From assembly GCA_014190895.1 (NCBI GenBank), contig BJGV01000011.1, forward strand, positions 1 through 48,627: a stretch of DNA of 48,627 nucleotides. Reading direction: 5' to 3'. The DNA comes from Nitrosomonadaceae bacterium. Lineage in GTDB: Bacteria; Pseudomonadota; Gammaproteobacteria; Burkholderiales; Nitrosomonadaceae. The notes beneath the pieces are model-generated. The model was not told the DNA's origin. It made no database searches and was given only the letters and a program-made list of their open reading frames with translations. Below are positions 9,031 through 19,924 of the stretch, piece after piece (position 1 is the first letter of the stretch; each line of letters opens with the position of its first letter). Made by a program: the position numbers and the translations under genes.

Positions 9031-10367
9031 CATTATTCTGGGTCTTGGCTGGCGTCTTTATAATCGGGGCTTTACTATTTATTCTCCCTACATTATTAAG
9101 AAAAAATAATAATCTAACCGGGATAGAAAACAGGATAGCTAACGTTAGAATTTATCAAGATCAGGTATCTGAATTAGATCATGATTTACGTAATGATACT
9201 TTGAACCAAAATCAATATAATCAAAGCAAACTGGAGCTGCAACAACGAATGTTACAAGACATACCTGAAGAAAATGCCACAAAAGATTTACAGATAACAG
9301 GAAATCGTGGCATTGCAACTTCAGCAATTATCTTTCTAGTGATGCCAATTTTGGCAATATCCCTTTATCTTTTACTGGGAAATACTAAAGCACTGTCACC
9401 TCAACCCGTTAATGAAAACACACAAGCCTCTAATCAGTCATCCGTAGAAACTGATGCTAGTCATCGAGATCAAGAAATCTCATCGATGGTAAATAATCTC
9501 ACTCAGCGTCTTAAAAATCAACCTGGCGATATAGAGGGTTGGCTCATGTTGGGACGCACCTACTCTATAATGGGGCGTTTTAAAGAAGCAAGCGATGTTT
9601 ACGCAAAATTACTAATATTAGTGCCTAATAATGCCGAGATATTGGTTGATTATGCGGATGTTCTAGCTATGACACGCGACGGAAGTCTGGCCGGAGAATC
9701 TACTGAGTTAATTAATAAAGCATTGCTCATTGATTCTAAAAATCCTAAGGCACTCGCATTAGCGGGGACCGCTGCATTTGAACAAGATAATTTTAAACAG
9801 GCAGCAAATCATTGGGAAAAACTATTAACAATTATTCCTGCAGATTCTAAATTAGCTCAATCTGTGTCCGAGAGTATCACTAAAGCGAAATCCCTAGCTT
9901 CAAAATCTCTGGCTTCAAATGGTAAAAGTGAGTCTACCGTAAAAAGAGAGTCGAAAATATTAAGCGAAAACAATAACGCTTTGCCGCTAAAAACTCAACG
10001 CACAACTGCTAACATAACGAGCGCCAGTACAGTTTCTGGTATTGTTAAAATCACCCCTGCATTTGCCGTTAAAATATCTCCAGAAGATAATTTATATATC
10101 TATGCACGGGCAAAAGAAGGTCCAAAGATGCCACTTGCAATCGTGCGTCTACGAGCAAAAGATTTGCCTGCATCTTTCTTATTGAAAGATGGTATGGGCA
10201 TGAATCCCAATATGAAACTTTCTAGTTTTGCAGAAGTAGTGATAAGTGCCAGGATAACAAAAACTGGAAGAGCTATGCCAGAAAGTGGTGATTTACAGGG
10301 CTTTAGCTCTATAATTAAGATGGGAGATCAGAACGTTAGCATATTGATAGACCAAGAGGTACCTTAA
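9027..10367 (+). CDS. ccmI: Cytochrome c biogenesis TPR protein CcmI
   Basis: Last gene of the ccm operon, overlapping ccmH by four bases. CcmI is the apocytochrome chaperone: it holds the C-terminus of apocytochrome c with its TPR domain. Features in order are an N-terminal helix (about residues 3-23), a cytoplasmic loop with the typical NVRIYQDQVSELDHDLRND, a second helix (about 90-112), TPR repeats (about 145-285: GWLMLGRTYSIMGRFKEASDVYAKLL), a Ser/Lys-rich linker and a C-terminal periplasmic domain with KITPAFAVKISPEDNLYIYAR. Length is 446 residues. No clear terminator follows. Confidence 0.92.
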   Translation: MTLFWVLAGVFIIGALLFILPTLLRKNNNLTGIENRIANVRIYQDQVSELDHDLRNDTLNQNQYNQSKLELQQRMLQDIPEENATKDLQITGNRGIATSAIIFLVMPILAISLYLLLGNTKALSPQPVNENTQASNQSSVETDASHRDQEISSMVNNLTQRLKNQPGDIEGWLMLGRTYSIMGRFKEASDVYAKLLILVPNNAEILVDYADVLAMTRDGSLAGESTELINKALLIDSKNPKALALAGTAAFEQDNFKQAANHWEKLLTIIPADSKLAQSVSESITKAKSLASKSLASNGKSESTVKRESKILSENNNALPLKTQRTTANITSASTVSGIVKITPAFAVKISPEDNLYIYARAKEGPKMPLAIVRLRAKDLPASFLLKDGMGMNPNMKLSSFAEVVISARITKTGRAMPESGDLQGFSSIIKMGDQNVSILIDQEVP

Positions 10368-10514
10368 TTTCTATGAGTTCTAGTAAAGTCAGAGGCAATT
10401 TCAAAAATCATTTGAACTTAGAATTTTGTTTCAATATCTTATTCAACGGAAGAGCTCTGCCCAGATAACTGTTAATTGTTAGTTAATTTATCACGTCATT
10501 GTTTCTCATATATA

Positions 10515-11717
10515 GTGAACCCAAATCTTAATCGCTTGCAGCCCTATCCCTTTCAAAAATTAAACAAACTATTTGAAGGAATTGTGCCTAATGCAGATTT
10601 TTCACCTATCAGTTTGCACATTGGCGAACCTAAACATCCAACGCCTAATTTTATCTGTCGGGCTCTAATAGACAATCTCGCTGAATTAGCTTTTTACCCC
10701 ACAACCTCCGGCTCTAAATCTCTACGTGAGAGCATTGCAGCCTGGTTAATGCGTCGTTATCATTTACCTCTTGTCGATCCAAATAATCAGGTTCTTCCTA
10801 TCAACGGAAGTCGTGAAGCATTATTTTCTTTTGCTCAAGCAATAATTGATTTATCCATCCCGGGAGCGGCTATAATCTGCCCTAACCCGTTCTATCAAAT
10901 CTACGAAGGTGCGGCATTCCTGGCTGGAGCGACACCCTATTTTCTTAGTATCTTGCCAGAAAATAATTTTAGAGCGAATTATGCAGAGTTATCAGATAGC
11001 ATTTGGTTGCGTACGCAGCTTATTTACATTTGCTCACCTGCCAACCCCTCTGGAAAAGTAATGTCGTTGGACGAATGGCAAGAATTATTTGAACTCTCAG
11101 ATCGTTATAATTTTGTTATTGCTGCTGATGAATGCTACTCTGAAATTTATTTTGATGAAACGAATCCACCTCTTGGTGCCTTAGAGGCCGCTCATCAACT
11201 TGGACGCAAAGGATTTCCTAGGTTGGTAGTATTTGGTAGCCTATCAAAACGATCTAACGTACCTGGCATGCGCTCTGGTTTTGTTGCAGGAGATGCCGCC
11301 ATATTAGAAAAATTCTTACTTTATCGAACTTATCATGGTAGCGCGATGAGCCCGGTAGTGCAAAAAGCGAGCGAAATAGCTTGGAATGAAGAATCTCATG
11401 TCGCAGAAAATCGTTGTCTCTATCGAGAAAAATTTATTTCCGCTATCGCTCTATTAGAAAATTCTATGGAGATATCTATACCCAAAGCTGCCTTTTATTT
11501 ATGGGTAAAAACACCAATTAATGACATTAAATTCGCTCAACAGCTATATCGAAACTATAATGCTACGGTCTTACCGGGTAGCTATCTAGCGCGACAAGTG
11601 AACGGTATTAATCCCGGCGAGAATTTCATACGCTTAGCTCTAGTTCCTTCGTTACTAGAGTGCACAGAAGGGATGAATCGAGTACAAGCACAATGCAAAT
11701 TATTATTACAAGAGTAA
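10515..11717 (+). CDS. dapC: N-succinyldiaminopimelate aminotransferase DapC
   Basis: A fold-type I PLP aminotransferase of the succinylase branch of lysine/diaminopimelate synthesis, converting N-succinyl-2-amino-6-ketopimelate to N-succinyl-LL-DAP. Family marks are NPNLNRLQPYPF at the start, GEPKHPTP, YICSPANPSG, AADECYSEI (the Asp contacts PLP) and SLSKRSNVPGMR with the Schiff-base lysine. I chose the GTG at 10515 because the family N-terminus begins MNPNLxRLQPYPF; an upstream in-frame TTG at 10476 would add 13 unrelated residues. The placement immediately before dapD and dapE supports DapC over a generic aminotransferase. Confidence 0.92.
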   Translation: MNPNLNRLQPYPFQKLNKLFEGIVPNADFSPISLHIGEPKHPTPNFICRALIDNLAELAFYPTTSGSKSLRESIAAWLMRRYHLPLVDPNNQVLPINGSREALFSFAQAIIDLSIPGAAIICPNPFYQIYEGAAFLAGATPYFLSILPENNFRANYAELSDSIWLRTQLIYICSPANPSGKVMSLDEWQELFELSDRYNFVIAADECYSEIYFDETNPPLGALEAAHQLGRKGFPRLVVFGSLSKRSNVPGMRSGFVAGDAAILEKFLLYRTYHGSAMSPVVQKASEIAWNEESHVAENRCLYREKFISAIALLENSMEISIPKAAFYLWVKTPINDIKFAQQLYRNYNATVLPGSYLARQVNGINPGENFIRLALVPSLLECTEGMNRVQAQCKLLLQE

Positions 11718-11782
11718 ATAATTGATTCACAATAAAAATACTTGAAAATTTTATTATATAAAGATGCTTCCTAAGGAGAGTT

Positions 11783-13773
<1,991 letters not shown>

Positions 13774-13851
13774 AAAATTCGGCCGGTTTGCAGAAAACTC
13801 ATAAAAAATAATTTTTATATTTTTTAATTATATCGTTATTAAAAATAATTC

Positions 13852-14748
13852 ATGTTTGATCAGGCAAGAAATCAGTTATTTACTTTCCGAGATTTGCTGC
13901 GCTTTGCCGTAAGTCGTTTTAACGAGGCCGGTATTTTTTGCGGTCATGGCTCAGCCTCAATTTATGACGAAGCGGCTTATTTGATTCTTCATACCTTGCA
14001 TCTTCCGCCAGACAATTTAGAGCCCTTTCTTGATGGACATCTCACCGAGAATGAGAAAGAACAAGTGCTCAATATTATTAAGCGTCGTATATCAAAAAGA
14101 ATTCCTGCGGCTTATCTTACCAATGAGGCTTGGCTTGGTGACTTTAGTTTTTATGTGGATGAGCGCGTTATTGTGCCACGATCACCTATCGCCGAATTAC
14201 TACAAGAAAATTTTATACCATGGATAGAAGATTCTTATACGATTCATACTGCACTTGATCTCTGTACCGGATCTGGATGCCTTGCGATACTGTTAGCCCA
14301 CGCTTTTACAAATGCTAAGATAAGTGCTGCAGATATTTCCAATAAGGCATTGGAGGTTGCCAATAGAAATGTGCTTAATTATCACTTGGGGCACAGAATT
14401 GACTTAATTCAATCTGATTTTTTTACAGAATTAACCGGGCATCGTTATGATCTTATTGTCAGTAATCCACCTTACGTCAACACTAAATCAATGTCAACAT
14501 TACCAAAAGAGTATCTTCATGAGCCCCACAACGCGCTAGCGGGTGGCGAAGACGGTCTTGATGCGATACGGATAATATTGCATAAAGCGGGGGATTATTT
14601 GCAGGAGCAGGGATTATTAATTGTTGAGATTGGTCACAATCGATATGCTTTAGAAAAAGCATTTCCTTGGGTTCTCTTCACCTGGTTAGAAACCAGTGAG
14701 AGAGATAATGATATTTTCCTACTGAAACGGGATCAATTGCCAAAATAA
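13852..14748 (+). CDS. prmB: Ribosomal protein L3 N5-glutamine methyltransferase PrmB
   Basis: HemK/PrmA-like class I methyltransferase that methylates a glutamine in ribosomal protein L3. The core holds ALDLCTGSGCLAILLA (SAM-binding motif I, about residues 136-151), ADISNKALEVANRN (motif II) and the catalytic SNPPYVN motif (near residue 205). The N-terminal helical domain with YLTNEAWLGDFSFYVDERVIVPRSPIAELL is the PrmB type: the family shares VPRSP where PrmC (release-factor) enzymes have IPRPET. Its place after dapE is a common betaproteobacterial order. It converges with rluB across a 47-bp gap. Confidence 0.92.
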   Translation: MFDQARNQLFTFRDLLRFAVSRFNEAGIFCGHGSASIYDEAAYLILHTLHLPPDNLEPFLDGHLTENEKEQVLNIIKRRISKRIPAAYLTNEAWLGDFSFYVDERVIVPRSPIAELLQENFIPWIEDSYTIHTALDLCTGSGCLAILLAHAFTNAKISAADISNKALEVANRNVLNYHLGHRIDLIQSDFFTELTGHRYDLIVSNPPYVNTKSMSTLPKEYLHEPHNALAGGEDGLDAIRIILHKAGDYLQEQGLLIVEIGHNRYALEKAFPWVLFTWLETSERDNDIFLLKRDQLPK

Positions 14749-14795
14749 TTTTTTAAAAAACTTTGGCTTCAATTAATCCATAAGAAATATAAAGA

Positions 14796-15608
14796 CTATT
14801 TAATTAATCCGAGCAAACGCCTTATTTCGGCCTCATCCATTTCCATCCATTGTCCTCGTTTTAGACGGGGCGGTAGGTTAATAGGACCAAAACGTACTCG
14901 CATCAAACGACTCACTAATAACCCCATTGTCTCAAATATACGACGAATCTCGCGATTTTTTCCCTCTTTTAATATTGCTCGATACCAATGATTGGAGCCC
15001 TCTCCGCCCTGATCAGACAAATGATCAAATTTTACCAAACCATCTTTCAGTTGAATTCCTGTAGTAAGTAAAGTCATTTGTTCTTGAGTCAATCGTCCCA
15101 TAATTCGCACCATATATTCACGCTCAACTTCAAAACGAGGATGCATAAAACGATTAGCCAATTCTCCGTCAGTAGTAAAAATTAACAATCCACTGGTGTT
15201 ATAATCCAGCCTGCCAATAGATACCCACTTAGATGTTTTTAACTGTGGCATTTTACTGAATACTGATGGTCTTCCTTTGGGGTCATTACGACTAACAATC
15301 TCACCATCTGTCTTATGATAAAGTATAACCTTGGGCAAAATTTCTCCGAACCTAAGATGAATTGTACGTCTCCCGATACGCACCACATCCTCTGGTCCCA
15401 CTCGGTCACCGATTCCTGCTATTCTTCCATTAATAATCACGCAGCCAGAAGAAATAGATTCTTCCATTTCTCGTCGTGATCCAAGTCCTGCCTGTGCTAA
15501 TAATTTATGTAATTTATATGTAATCACTGATGTGGGTACGGGAACCGTCTTAATATTGGACGGCACAGACTTTCTCTTTGTTGAACTATTTGATAAATCA
15601 GTTTTCAT
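14796..15608 (-). CDS. rluB: 23S rRNA pseudouridine synthase RluB
   Basis: Makes the pseudouridine of 23S rRNA helix 89 (position 2605 in E. coli). It has a 28-residue basic leader, an S4 RNA-binding domain (about 31-80, LHKLLAQAGLGSRREMEESI), then the catalytic domain with GRLDYNTSGLLIFTTDGELANRFMHP, which includes the catalytic Asp. The C-terminal part has EGKNREIRRIFETMGL. At 270 residues it lacks the long Lys/Arg/Gly-rich tail of the E. coli protein. RsuA-family paralogues RluE and RluF remain less likely alternatives. Confidence 0.9.
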   Translation of the reverse strand: MKTDLSNSSTKRKSVPSNIKTVPVPTSVITYKLHKLLAQAGLGSRREMEESISSGCVIINGRIAGIGDRVGPEDVVRIGRRTIHLRFGEILPKVILYHKTDGEIVSRNDPKGRPSVFSKMPQLKTSKWVSIGRLDYNTSGLLIFTTDGELANRFMHPRFEVEREYMVRIMGRLTQEQMTLLTTGIQLKDGLVKFDHLSDQGGEGSNHWYRAILKEGKNREIRRIFETMGLLVSRLMRVRFGPINLPPRLKRGQWMEMDEAEIRRLLGLIK

Positions 15609-15712
15609 TTATTTCTTATTGTGACGTGATGTCTCTCTATTATCCTTGTTTTAATATTAGAATGAGACAGTCAATAATTAGCGAGTGAAAAAGTAACAAG
15701 ATGTTGACAAAA

Positions 15713-16309
15713 TTATATTACCCTGCGTTCCAATACCGCTTGGGCCAGTGTACCGCTATCTACATGCTCTAACTCACCTCCTACTGGTAACCCTCGCGCA
15801 ATACGCGTTACTTTAATTTCTTGGGTATGCAGTAATTCGCTAATATAGTGCGCGGTGGCCTCTCCTTCCATAGTGAAGTTTGTTGCAAGAACAACTTCTT
15901 GCACTATACCGTCTTTAGCTCTTCTCAATAGTCTATCAAGGTGAATCTCTTTGGGACCAATACCATCTAATGGTGAGAGCTTTCCCATTAAAACAAAATA
16001 TAGCCCCTTGTAACAATTTGCCTGCTCCATCATTAATAAATCAGCCGGCATCTCAACTACGCATAATAATTCGGCATTACGTCGTTGTGAGCAACATAAC
16101 TCACATATTGCCTTCTCGGTAAAGTTATTGCATTTTTCGCAATGCTTAATATGCTCTAAAGCGTGATCCAGTGCTTTAACAAGCTGATGCGCGCCTATAT
16201 GATCTCGCTGTAATAAATGATAGGCCATTCTTTGTGCGGACCTAGGGCCAACACCCGGCAGACAACGCAGTGATTCGATTAAGTCCTCAAGGCTTGCTGG
16301 GGCTCTCAT
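15713..16309 (-). CDS. recR: Recombination mediator RecR
   Basis: Part of RecFOR, which loads RecA onto SSB-coated gapped DNA. The 198-residue protein has an N-terminal helix-hairpin-helix ([20 protein letters not shown]), a C4 zinc finger (Cys57, Cys60, Cys69, Cys72), a Toprim domain ([14 protein letters not shown] ... [16 protein letters not shown]) and the C-terminal [14 protein letters not shown] Walker-like segment. It ends the ffs-dnaX-ybaB-recR group, a conserved arrangement in proteobacteria. Confidence 0.97.
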   Translation of the reverse strand: MRAPASLEDLIESLRCLPGVGPRSAQRMAYHLLQRDHIGAHQLVKALDHALEHIKHCEKCNNFTEKAICELCCSQRRNAELLCVVEMPADLLMMEQANCYKGLYFVLMGKLSPLDGIGPKEIHLDRLLRRAKDGIVQEVVLATNFTMEGEATAHYISELLHTQEIKVTRIARGLPVGGELEHVDSGTLAQAVLERRVI

Positions 16310-16413
16310 TTTAAATATAGTGCATGCAAAAGGAGTGACGCTGGATCATAAGATATGGATAATTTATATACAGCTACGATTTATAAAAACTCTCTCGTTC
16401 ATATTTTATAAAT

Positions 16414-16740
16414 TTAAAAAGGAAGCTTCATTCCGGGCGGAAGACCCAATCCCGAGGTAAAACCAGCCATTCTTTTCTGAGTAGTGGATTCTACTCGTCG
16501 CACCGCATCATTAATTGCCGCTACAAGCAAGTCTTCTAGCATTTCTTTATCCTCCCCAATTAAGCTATCATCTATACTAACCCGCCTTACATCATAACGG
16601 CAGGTCATTATTATTTTAATCATGCCGGCACCTGACTGGCCTTCAATTTCTACTGTGGCCAATTCCTCTTGCATGCTCTTCATGTTTTCTTGCATCTGCT
16701 GAGCCTGTTTCATTAGATTTCCCAAACCGCCCTTCATCAT
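16414..16740 (-). CDS. ybaB: Nucleoid-associated protein YbaB/EbfC
   Basis: A 108-residue DNA-binding protein of the YbaB/EbfC family, which forms tweezer-shaped dimers. The motifs are [24 protein letters not shown] at the start and [12 protein letters not shown] at the end. It lies 12 bp after dnaX and 104 bp before recR, the classic operon order. Confidence 0.95.
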   Translation of the reverse strand: MMKGGLGNLMKQAQQMQENMKSMQEELATVEIEGQSGAGMIKIIMTCRYDVRRVSIDDSLIGEDKEMLEDLLVAAINDAVRRVESTTQKRMAGFTSGLGLPPGMKLPF

Positions 16741-16752
16741 CTTATTTTTCCT

Positions 16753-18381
16753 TTATTCAATAGGTTTAATCGAAGAAACAATTAATTTTGCATCAAAATT
16801 ATCTATTAATTCTCGTACAAATAGATCTGTCTCAATAGCTGAGATGGCGTTTGATAATTTAGTTTTTTTTATAGAATCTTTTATCTCTGCTGGAGTTGCG
16901 CCAACACCTCCCCCAATAGAGAATTTTAGTTGAATTGGTTTGCCAAAATAATCATCTAGCGCAATTTTAATTTTTTCTTTATAGGTTTTTTCCAGCAGAT
17001 GTTTATGAATCTCTGATATGCATAATTCAATTTTATCCGTAGCAAAATTTTTTATCTCACAATTTTGTGCTAGCATTTTTGCCATACCGTTCAGTTTTAA
17101 GTTATCTATTATTGCCGGCCATTGGCCATTAAATTGATCTGCAGAAAAATCCATCTTCTCCATCGTCATAGTTTCGATTGCTGAGGGCACAACATCCGCA
17201 TCTAATTTATTACTCTTCTTATCCGATAACAAAGATTTTGCTTCTTCAGGTTTATCTAATGCACGATAAGAAATTGAAGTATCTATTGAAGCGTTTGTCG
17301 GCACAAAAGCCAACATGCGCATTAGTGTCATAGTAAATCCGGCATATTCATCCGGTGCCAACCCTAAATCATCTCGGCCATGCAGAACAATTTGATAAAA
17401 TAATTGAATATCCTCTGATGTGAATATCCGTATTAATGCAAAAATGCGTTCACGTTCTGGCATGACTTCATCGACAGTCTCCGGGACAATATGCGCTAAA
17501 GCAAGACGGTGCAATAATCCAGATAGATCATGTAAAACCGCATCAAACGATAGACTGCGAACCTCCATAGCATTGGCTATAGACAACATCTGCTTACCAT
17601 TTTTTTGCGCCAGTGCATCGAGTAAATCATAGAGATAATTCTGATCAATAACACTTAACATGTCACGTACTTCGGCCTCATGAATTTCACCATTACCGAA
17701 AATAATTGCTTGGTCTACCATACTCAAAGCATCACGCATGCTGCCTTGCGCTGCACGTGCTAACAATTGTAATGATGCCACATCGTAACCAATTACCTCT
17801 TTCTCCAAAATTTTTTTAAGGTGTGAACTGATCAATGGAAGCGTTATTTGTTTAAGGTTAAACTGTAAACAACGCGACAAAACGGTGACAGGAATCTTTT
17901 GTGGATCGGTGGTAGCAAGTACAAATTTAACATGTTCTGGTGGCTCTTCTAAGGTTTTTAGCATGGCATTGAAAGCCGACTTAGAGAGCATATGCACTTC
18001 ATCAATGATGTAAACTTTATATCGAGCACAAGTCGGTGCATATCGCGCATTTTCCAACAATTCGCGCATGTTATCCACTTGGGTATTCGAAGCTGCATCC
18101 AGTTCGATCAAATCAACAAACCGTCCACTATCAATTTCAACGCAGGCAGAACATGTGCCGCAAGGCGTGGCTGTGATACCAGTGTCGCAATTAAGAGCTT
18201 TGGCCAAAATTCGTGCAATAGTGGTTTTTCCAACGCCACGTGTACCAGTAAACAGATAGGCATGATGTAAACGTTTTTGTTCAAACGCATTAGTTAGTGC
18301 CTTGACTACATGATCTTGGCCGACTAATTCTAGAAAATTTTTTGGCCGCCATTTACGGGCAAGAGCCTGAATTTTAGACAC
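16753..18381 (-). CDS. dnaX: DNA polymerase III subunit gamma/tau
   Basis: Clamp-loader ATPase that links leading and lagging polymerases. Walker A GTRGVGKT is at about residues 46-53, a zinc-binding site is formed by Cys65, Cys74, Cys77 and Cys80, followed by IIDEVHMLS (Walker B), TTDPQKIPVTVLSRC (sensor 1/arginine finger) and GSMRDALS (sensor 2). Domains III-V follow. At 542 residues it is shorter than E. coli tau (643), the difference lying in the linker and C-terminal part. I saw no clear A-rich slippery site for making gamma. Transcribed just downstream of the SRP RNA gene. Confidence 0.97.
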   Translation of the reverse strand: MSKIQALARKWRPKNFLELVGQDHVVKALTNAFEQKRLHHAYLFTGTRGVGKTTIARILAKALNCDTGITATPCGTCSACVEIDSGRFVDLIELDAASNTQVDNMRELLENARYAPTCARYKVYIIDEVHMLSKSAFNAMLKTLEEPPEHVKFVLATTDPQKIPVTVLSRCLQFNLKQITLPLISSHLKKILEKEVIGYDVASLQLLARAAQGSMRDALSMVDQAIIFGNGEIHEAEVRDMLSVIDQNYLYDLLDALAQKNGKQMLSIANAMEVRSLSFDAVLHDLSGLLHRLALAHIVPETVDEVMPERERIFALIRIFTSEDIQLFYQIVLHGRDDLGLAPDEYAGFTMTLMRMLAFVPTNASIDTSISYRALDKPEEAKSLLSDKKSNKLDADVVPSAIETMTMEKMDFSADQFNGQWPAIIDNLKLNGMAKMLAQNCEIKNFATDKIELCISEIHKHLLEKTYKEKIKIALDDYFGKPIQLKFSIGGGVGATPAEIKDSIKKTKLSNAISAIETDLFVRELIDNFDAKLIVSSIKPIE

Positions 18382-18501
18382 GATAATTTTGAGTAGATAA
18401 CGGAAAATATTTCAGTACATTGTAAGCCAGATGTGGCGAAATGCAAACAAGTACAGTGACTGTTATGGCAAATTATCTAATGATTTTGAGTGGTTTGGGG
18501 T

Positions 18502-18597
18502 GGCGAGCCAGACCCCCGGCACTTGCAGGACATAGCTGTGGCTGCTTCCTTCCGGACCTGACCAGATTCACTACTATGCAATGCGAGGAGGCCCGCC
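18502..18597 (-). ncRNA. ffs: Signal recognition particle RNA, 4.5S type
   Basis: The reverse strand contains the universally conserved SRP RNA apical domain: CAGGTCCGGAAGGAAGCAGC lies at about 18534-18553, with the GGAA tetraloop closing the hairpin and its asymmetric loop. The flanks pair as a long stem: GGCGGGCC at the 5' end (18597 side) against GGCTCGCC at the 3' end (18502 side). The size of about 96-100 nt fits the small bacterial 4.5S RNA that binds Ffh and targets membrane proteins. It lies upstream of dnaX, as in many proteobacteria. The exact ends are estimated from pairing. Confidence 0.93.
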
Positions 18598-18864
18598 ATA
18601 AAACGGTAACTTATTTTTTATATTTAACCATAGATAAGATTACACTACTACAATAAACATTGTTCTCTTAATTTTAATTTCTATCCTAACTTATCACCTA
18701 TGTTCGCCAGTAAAGATATTGACCCATTTTTCATATTAATTACTTTAGATTCAATATTCTCTAATTTTTACCGTCTGCGTCCTATAAAGAATAGCAGACT
18801 GACTTATGTGACCTAACGATACACTTTACGTGTAGATACAATCTCTCCTGCGCGATAGATTTGA

Positions 18865-19770
18865 TCAATTATTGCTCACACGATAATTCGCTACAAGCCT
18901 AAACTCTCTATTTGGCTCAATTTTTATAATATCCGAAGATGCATTGGCGGTCTCAACGCAGAGAAAGTGCTTATAATCATTGTCTTTTAGATCGTTCATT
19001 TCCGCTGATATTTTCATCCATGGGTTCCATATTACGCTGGTCTTATTACCTCTAGAGAGAATGTGAATTTCACGATTTAAGGAGATATCTTCAATGATTG
19101 TCTCGCCTTGTACGTCGAGATAAATACGATCAACCTCCCCGTTGATTGTAACTGCATTAACTTGATTTTTTACTATACTGTGGTCAGTTTTATCGATATA
19201 GCTAATGCCAGAGAGGCCTAGAACACGTACTTTATTTATATCCTTAACCTTAAAATAAGTGTGGAACGCCTGCGTTATGGAAAACATTTGCGTGCCCGTA
19301 TTGCGAGTAATCAATTCTAAGTTAAGTGAATTGCCCACCGTAATCTCTAAAAGAAGAAGAAAAGATTGCGGCCAAATAGCCCGAGTTTCCGAAGTATCTG
19401 TTAATTTCAATGTGATCTTCGTATCACCATTCTCAGTTATTTCGGTTCTGTCTACATTCCAAAGGCGATTACGAACAAAACCATGGGGGGCGCAATCATG
19501 TCTTACTGGATGCGCACCAAACCAAGGCCAGCAAATTGGCGCACCACCTTTAATCGCTTTACCTGTCTGATAATATGCTTTTTCACTAAGAAACATCAGA
19601 TCATCTGACTCATTCAGCGCCTGAAAAGATAGAACTTGTCCTGCATAGATAGAAATTAAAGCCCTGGCCTTGGCATTAGTTATTTGAATAAAAGGAAGCC
19701 CGCCTTTTCCCTCGAAAAATTTAAGTTGCCCTGCTATACCATAAGTAATATTTAATTCTTCAATATTCAG
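18865..19770 (-). CDS. D-hexose-6-phosphate mutarotase (YeaD-like aldose 1-epimerase), probable CTG or ATT start
   Basis: Galactose-mutarotase-fold protein of the YeaD group, which interconverts alpha and beta hexose 6-phosphates. Motifs include KAIKGGAPICWPWFGAHP, HGFVRNRLW, the AFHTYFKV histidine region and the catalytic Glu in LCVETANA. The first ATG (19594-19596) would remove about 58 residues. Codons upstream stay open and still read as YeaD N-terminus (FEGKGGLPFIQITNAKARAL, then SIYAGQVLSFQALNESDD). The frame closes with a TAA at 19783-19785 and contains no ATG, GTG or TTG start. AAAAGG (19779-19784) lies 8 bases before a CTG at 19770 and 5 before an ATT at 19773. From CTG the protein has 301 residues, close to E. 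coli YeaD (294). Orientation is divergent from the TonB receptor gene. Confidence 0.82.
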   Translation of the reverse strand: MNIEELNITYGIAGQLKFFEGKGGLPFIQITNAKARALISIYAGQVLSFQALNESDDLMFLSEKAYYQTGKAIKGGAPICWPWFGAHPVRHDCAPHGFVRNRLWNVDRTEITENGDTKITLKLTDTSETRAIWPQSFLLLLEITVGNSLNLELITRNTGTQMFSITQAFHTYFKVKDINKVRVLGLSGISYIDKTDHSIVKNQVNAVTINGEVDRIYLDVQGETIIEDISLNREIHILSRGNKTSVIWNPWMKISAEMNDLKDNDYKHFLCVETANASSDIIKIEPNREFRLVANYRVSNN

Positions 19771-19811
19771 AATATTTACCTTTTATTCTTTAATTTTTAG
19801 ACATTTGTTGG

Positions 19812-19817
19812 ATTATA
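19812..19817 (-). promoter_or_regulatory. Possible -10 box of the mutarotase gene
   Basis: On the minus strand a TATAAT lies about 42 bases upstream of the proposed CTG start at 19770. A second TATAAT is 11 bp farther upstream. No good -35 is seen at 17 bp. It would give a short leader carrying the AAAAGG Shine-Dalgarno. Confidence 0.35.
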
Positions 19818-19842
19818 GCGAAATTATATTGTCATGCGTAAG

Positions 19843-19871
19843 TTGACATTTTAATTAGATTTAATGATAAT
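19843..19871 (+). promoter_or_regulatory. Sigma-70 promoter of the TonB receptor gene
   Basis: A perfect -35 TTGACA (19843-19848), a 17-bp spacer and -10 GATAAT (19866-19871). Transcription would begin near 19878, which is only about 5 bases before an in-frame TTG (19883), so the later ATG at 19925 is the more likely start codon. Confidence 0.8.
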
Positions 19872-19879
19872 AGTTCTCA
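19865..19879 (+). promoter_or_regulatory. Fur box over the TonB receptor promoter
   Basis: TGATAATAGTTCTCA matches the 7-1-7 Fur consensus TGATAATGATTATCA at 12 of 15 bases. It overlaps the -10 element and start site, the expected place for Fe(II)-Fur repression of an iron-siderophore receptor. Confidence 0.75.
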
Positions 19880-19924
19880 TTTGTGTTATTTATCGTAATT
19901 GCGATCGACCCTCTCCTTATAATA

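Noticed and set aside
18441-18656. Plus-strand ORF of 71 codons across the SRP RNA
   Set aside because: It overlaps the conserved ffs gene on the opposite strand, and its codons simply mirror the RNA sequence.
19883-19924. TTG at 19883 as the start of the TonB receptor
   Set aside because: The predicted transcription start lies only about 5 bases upstream, and the extra residues would precede the signal peptide without improving it.
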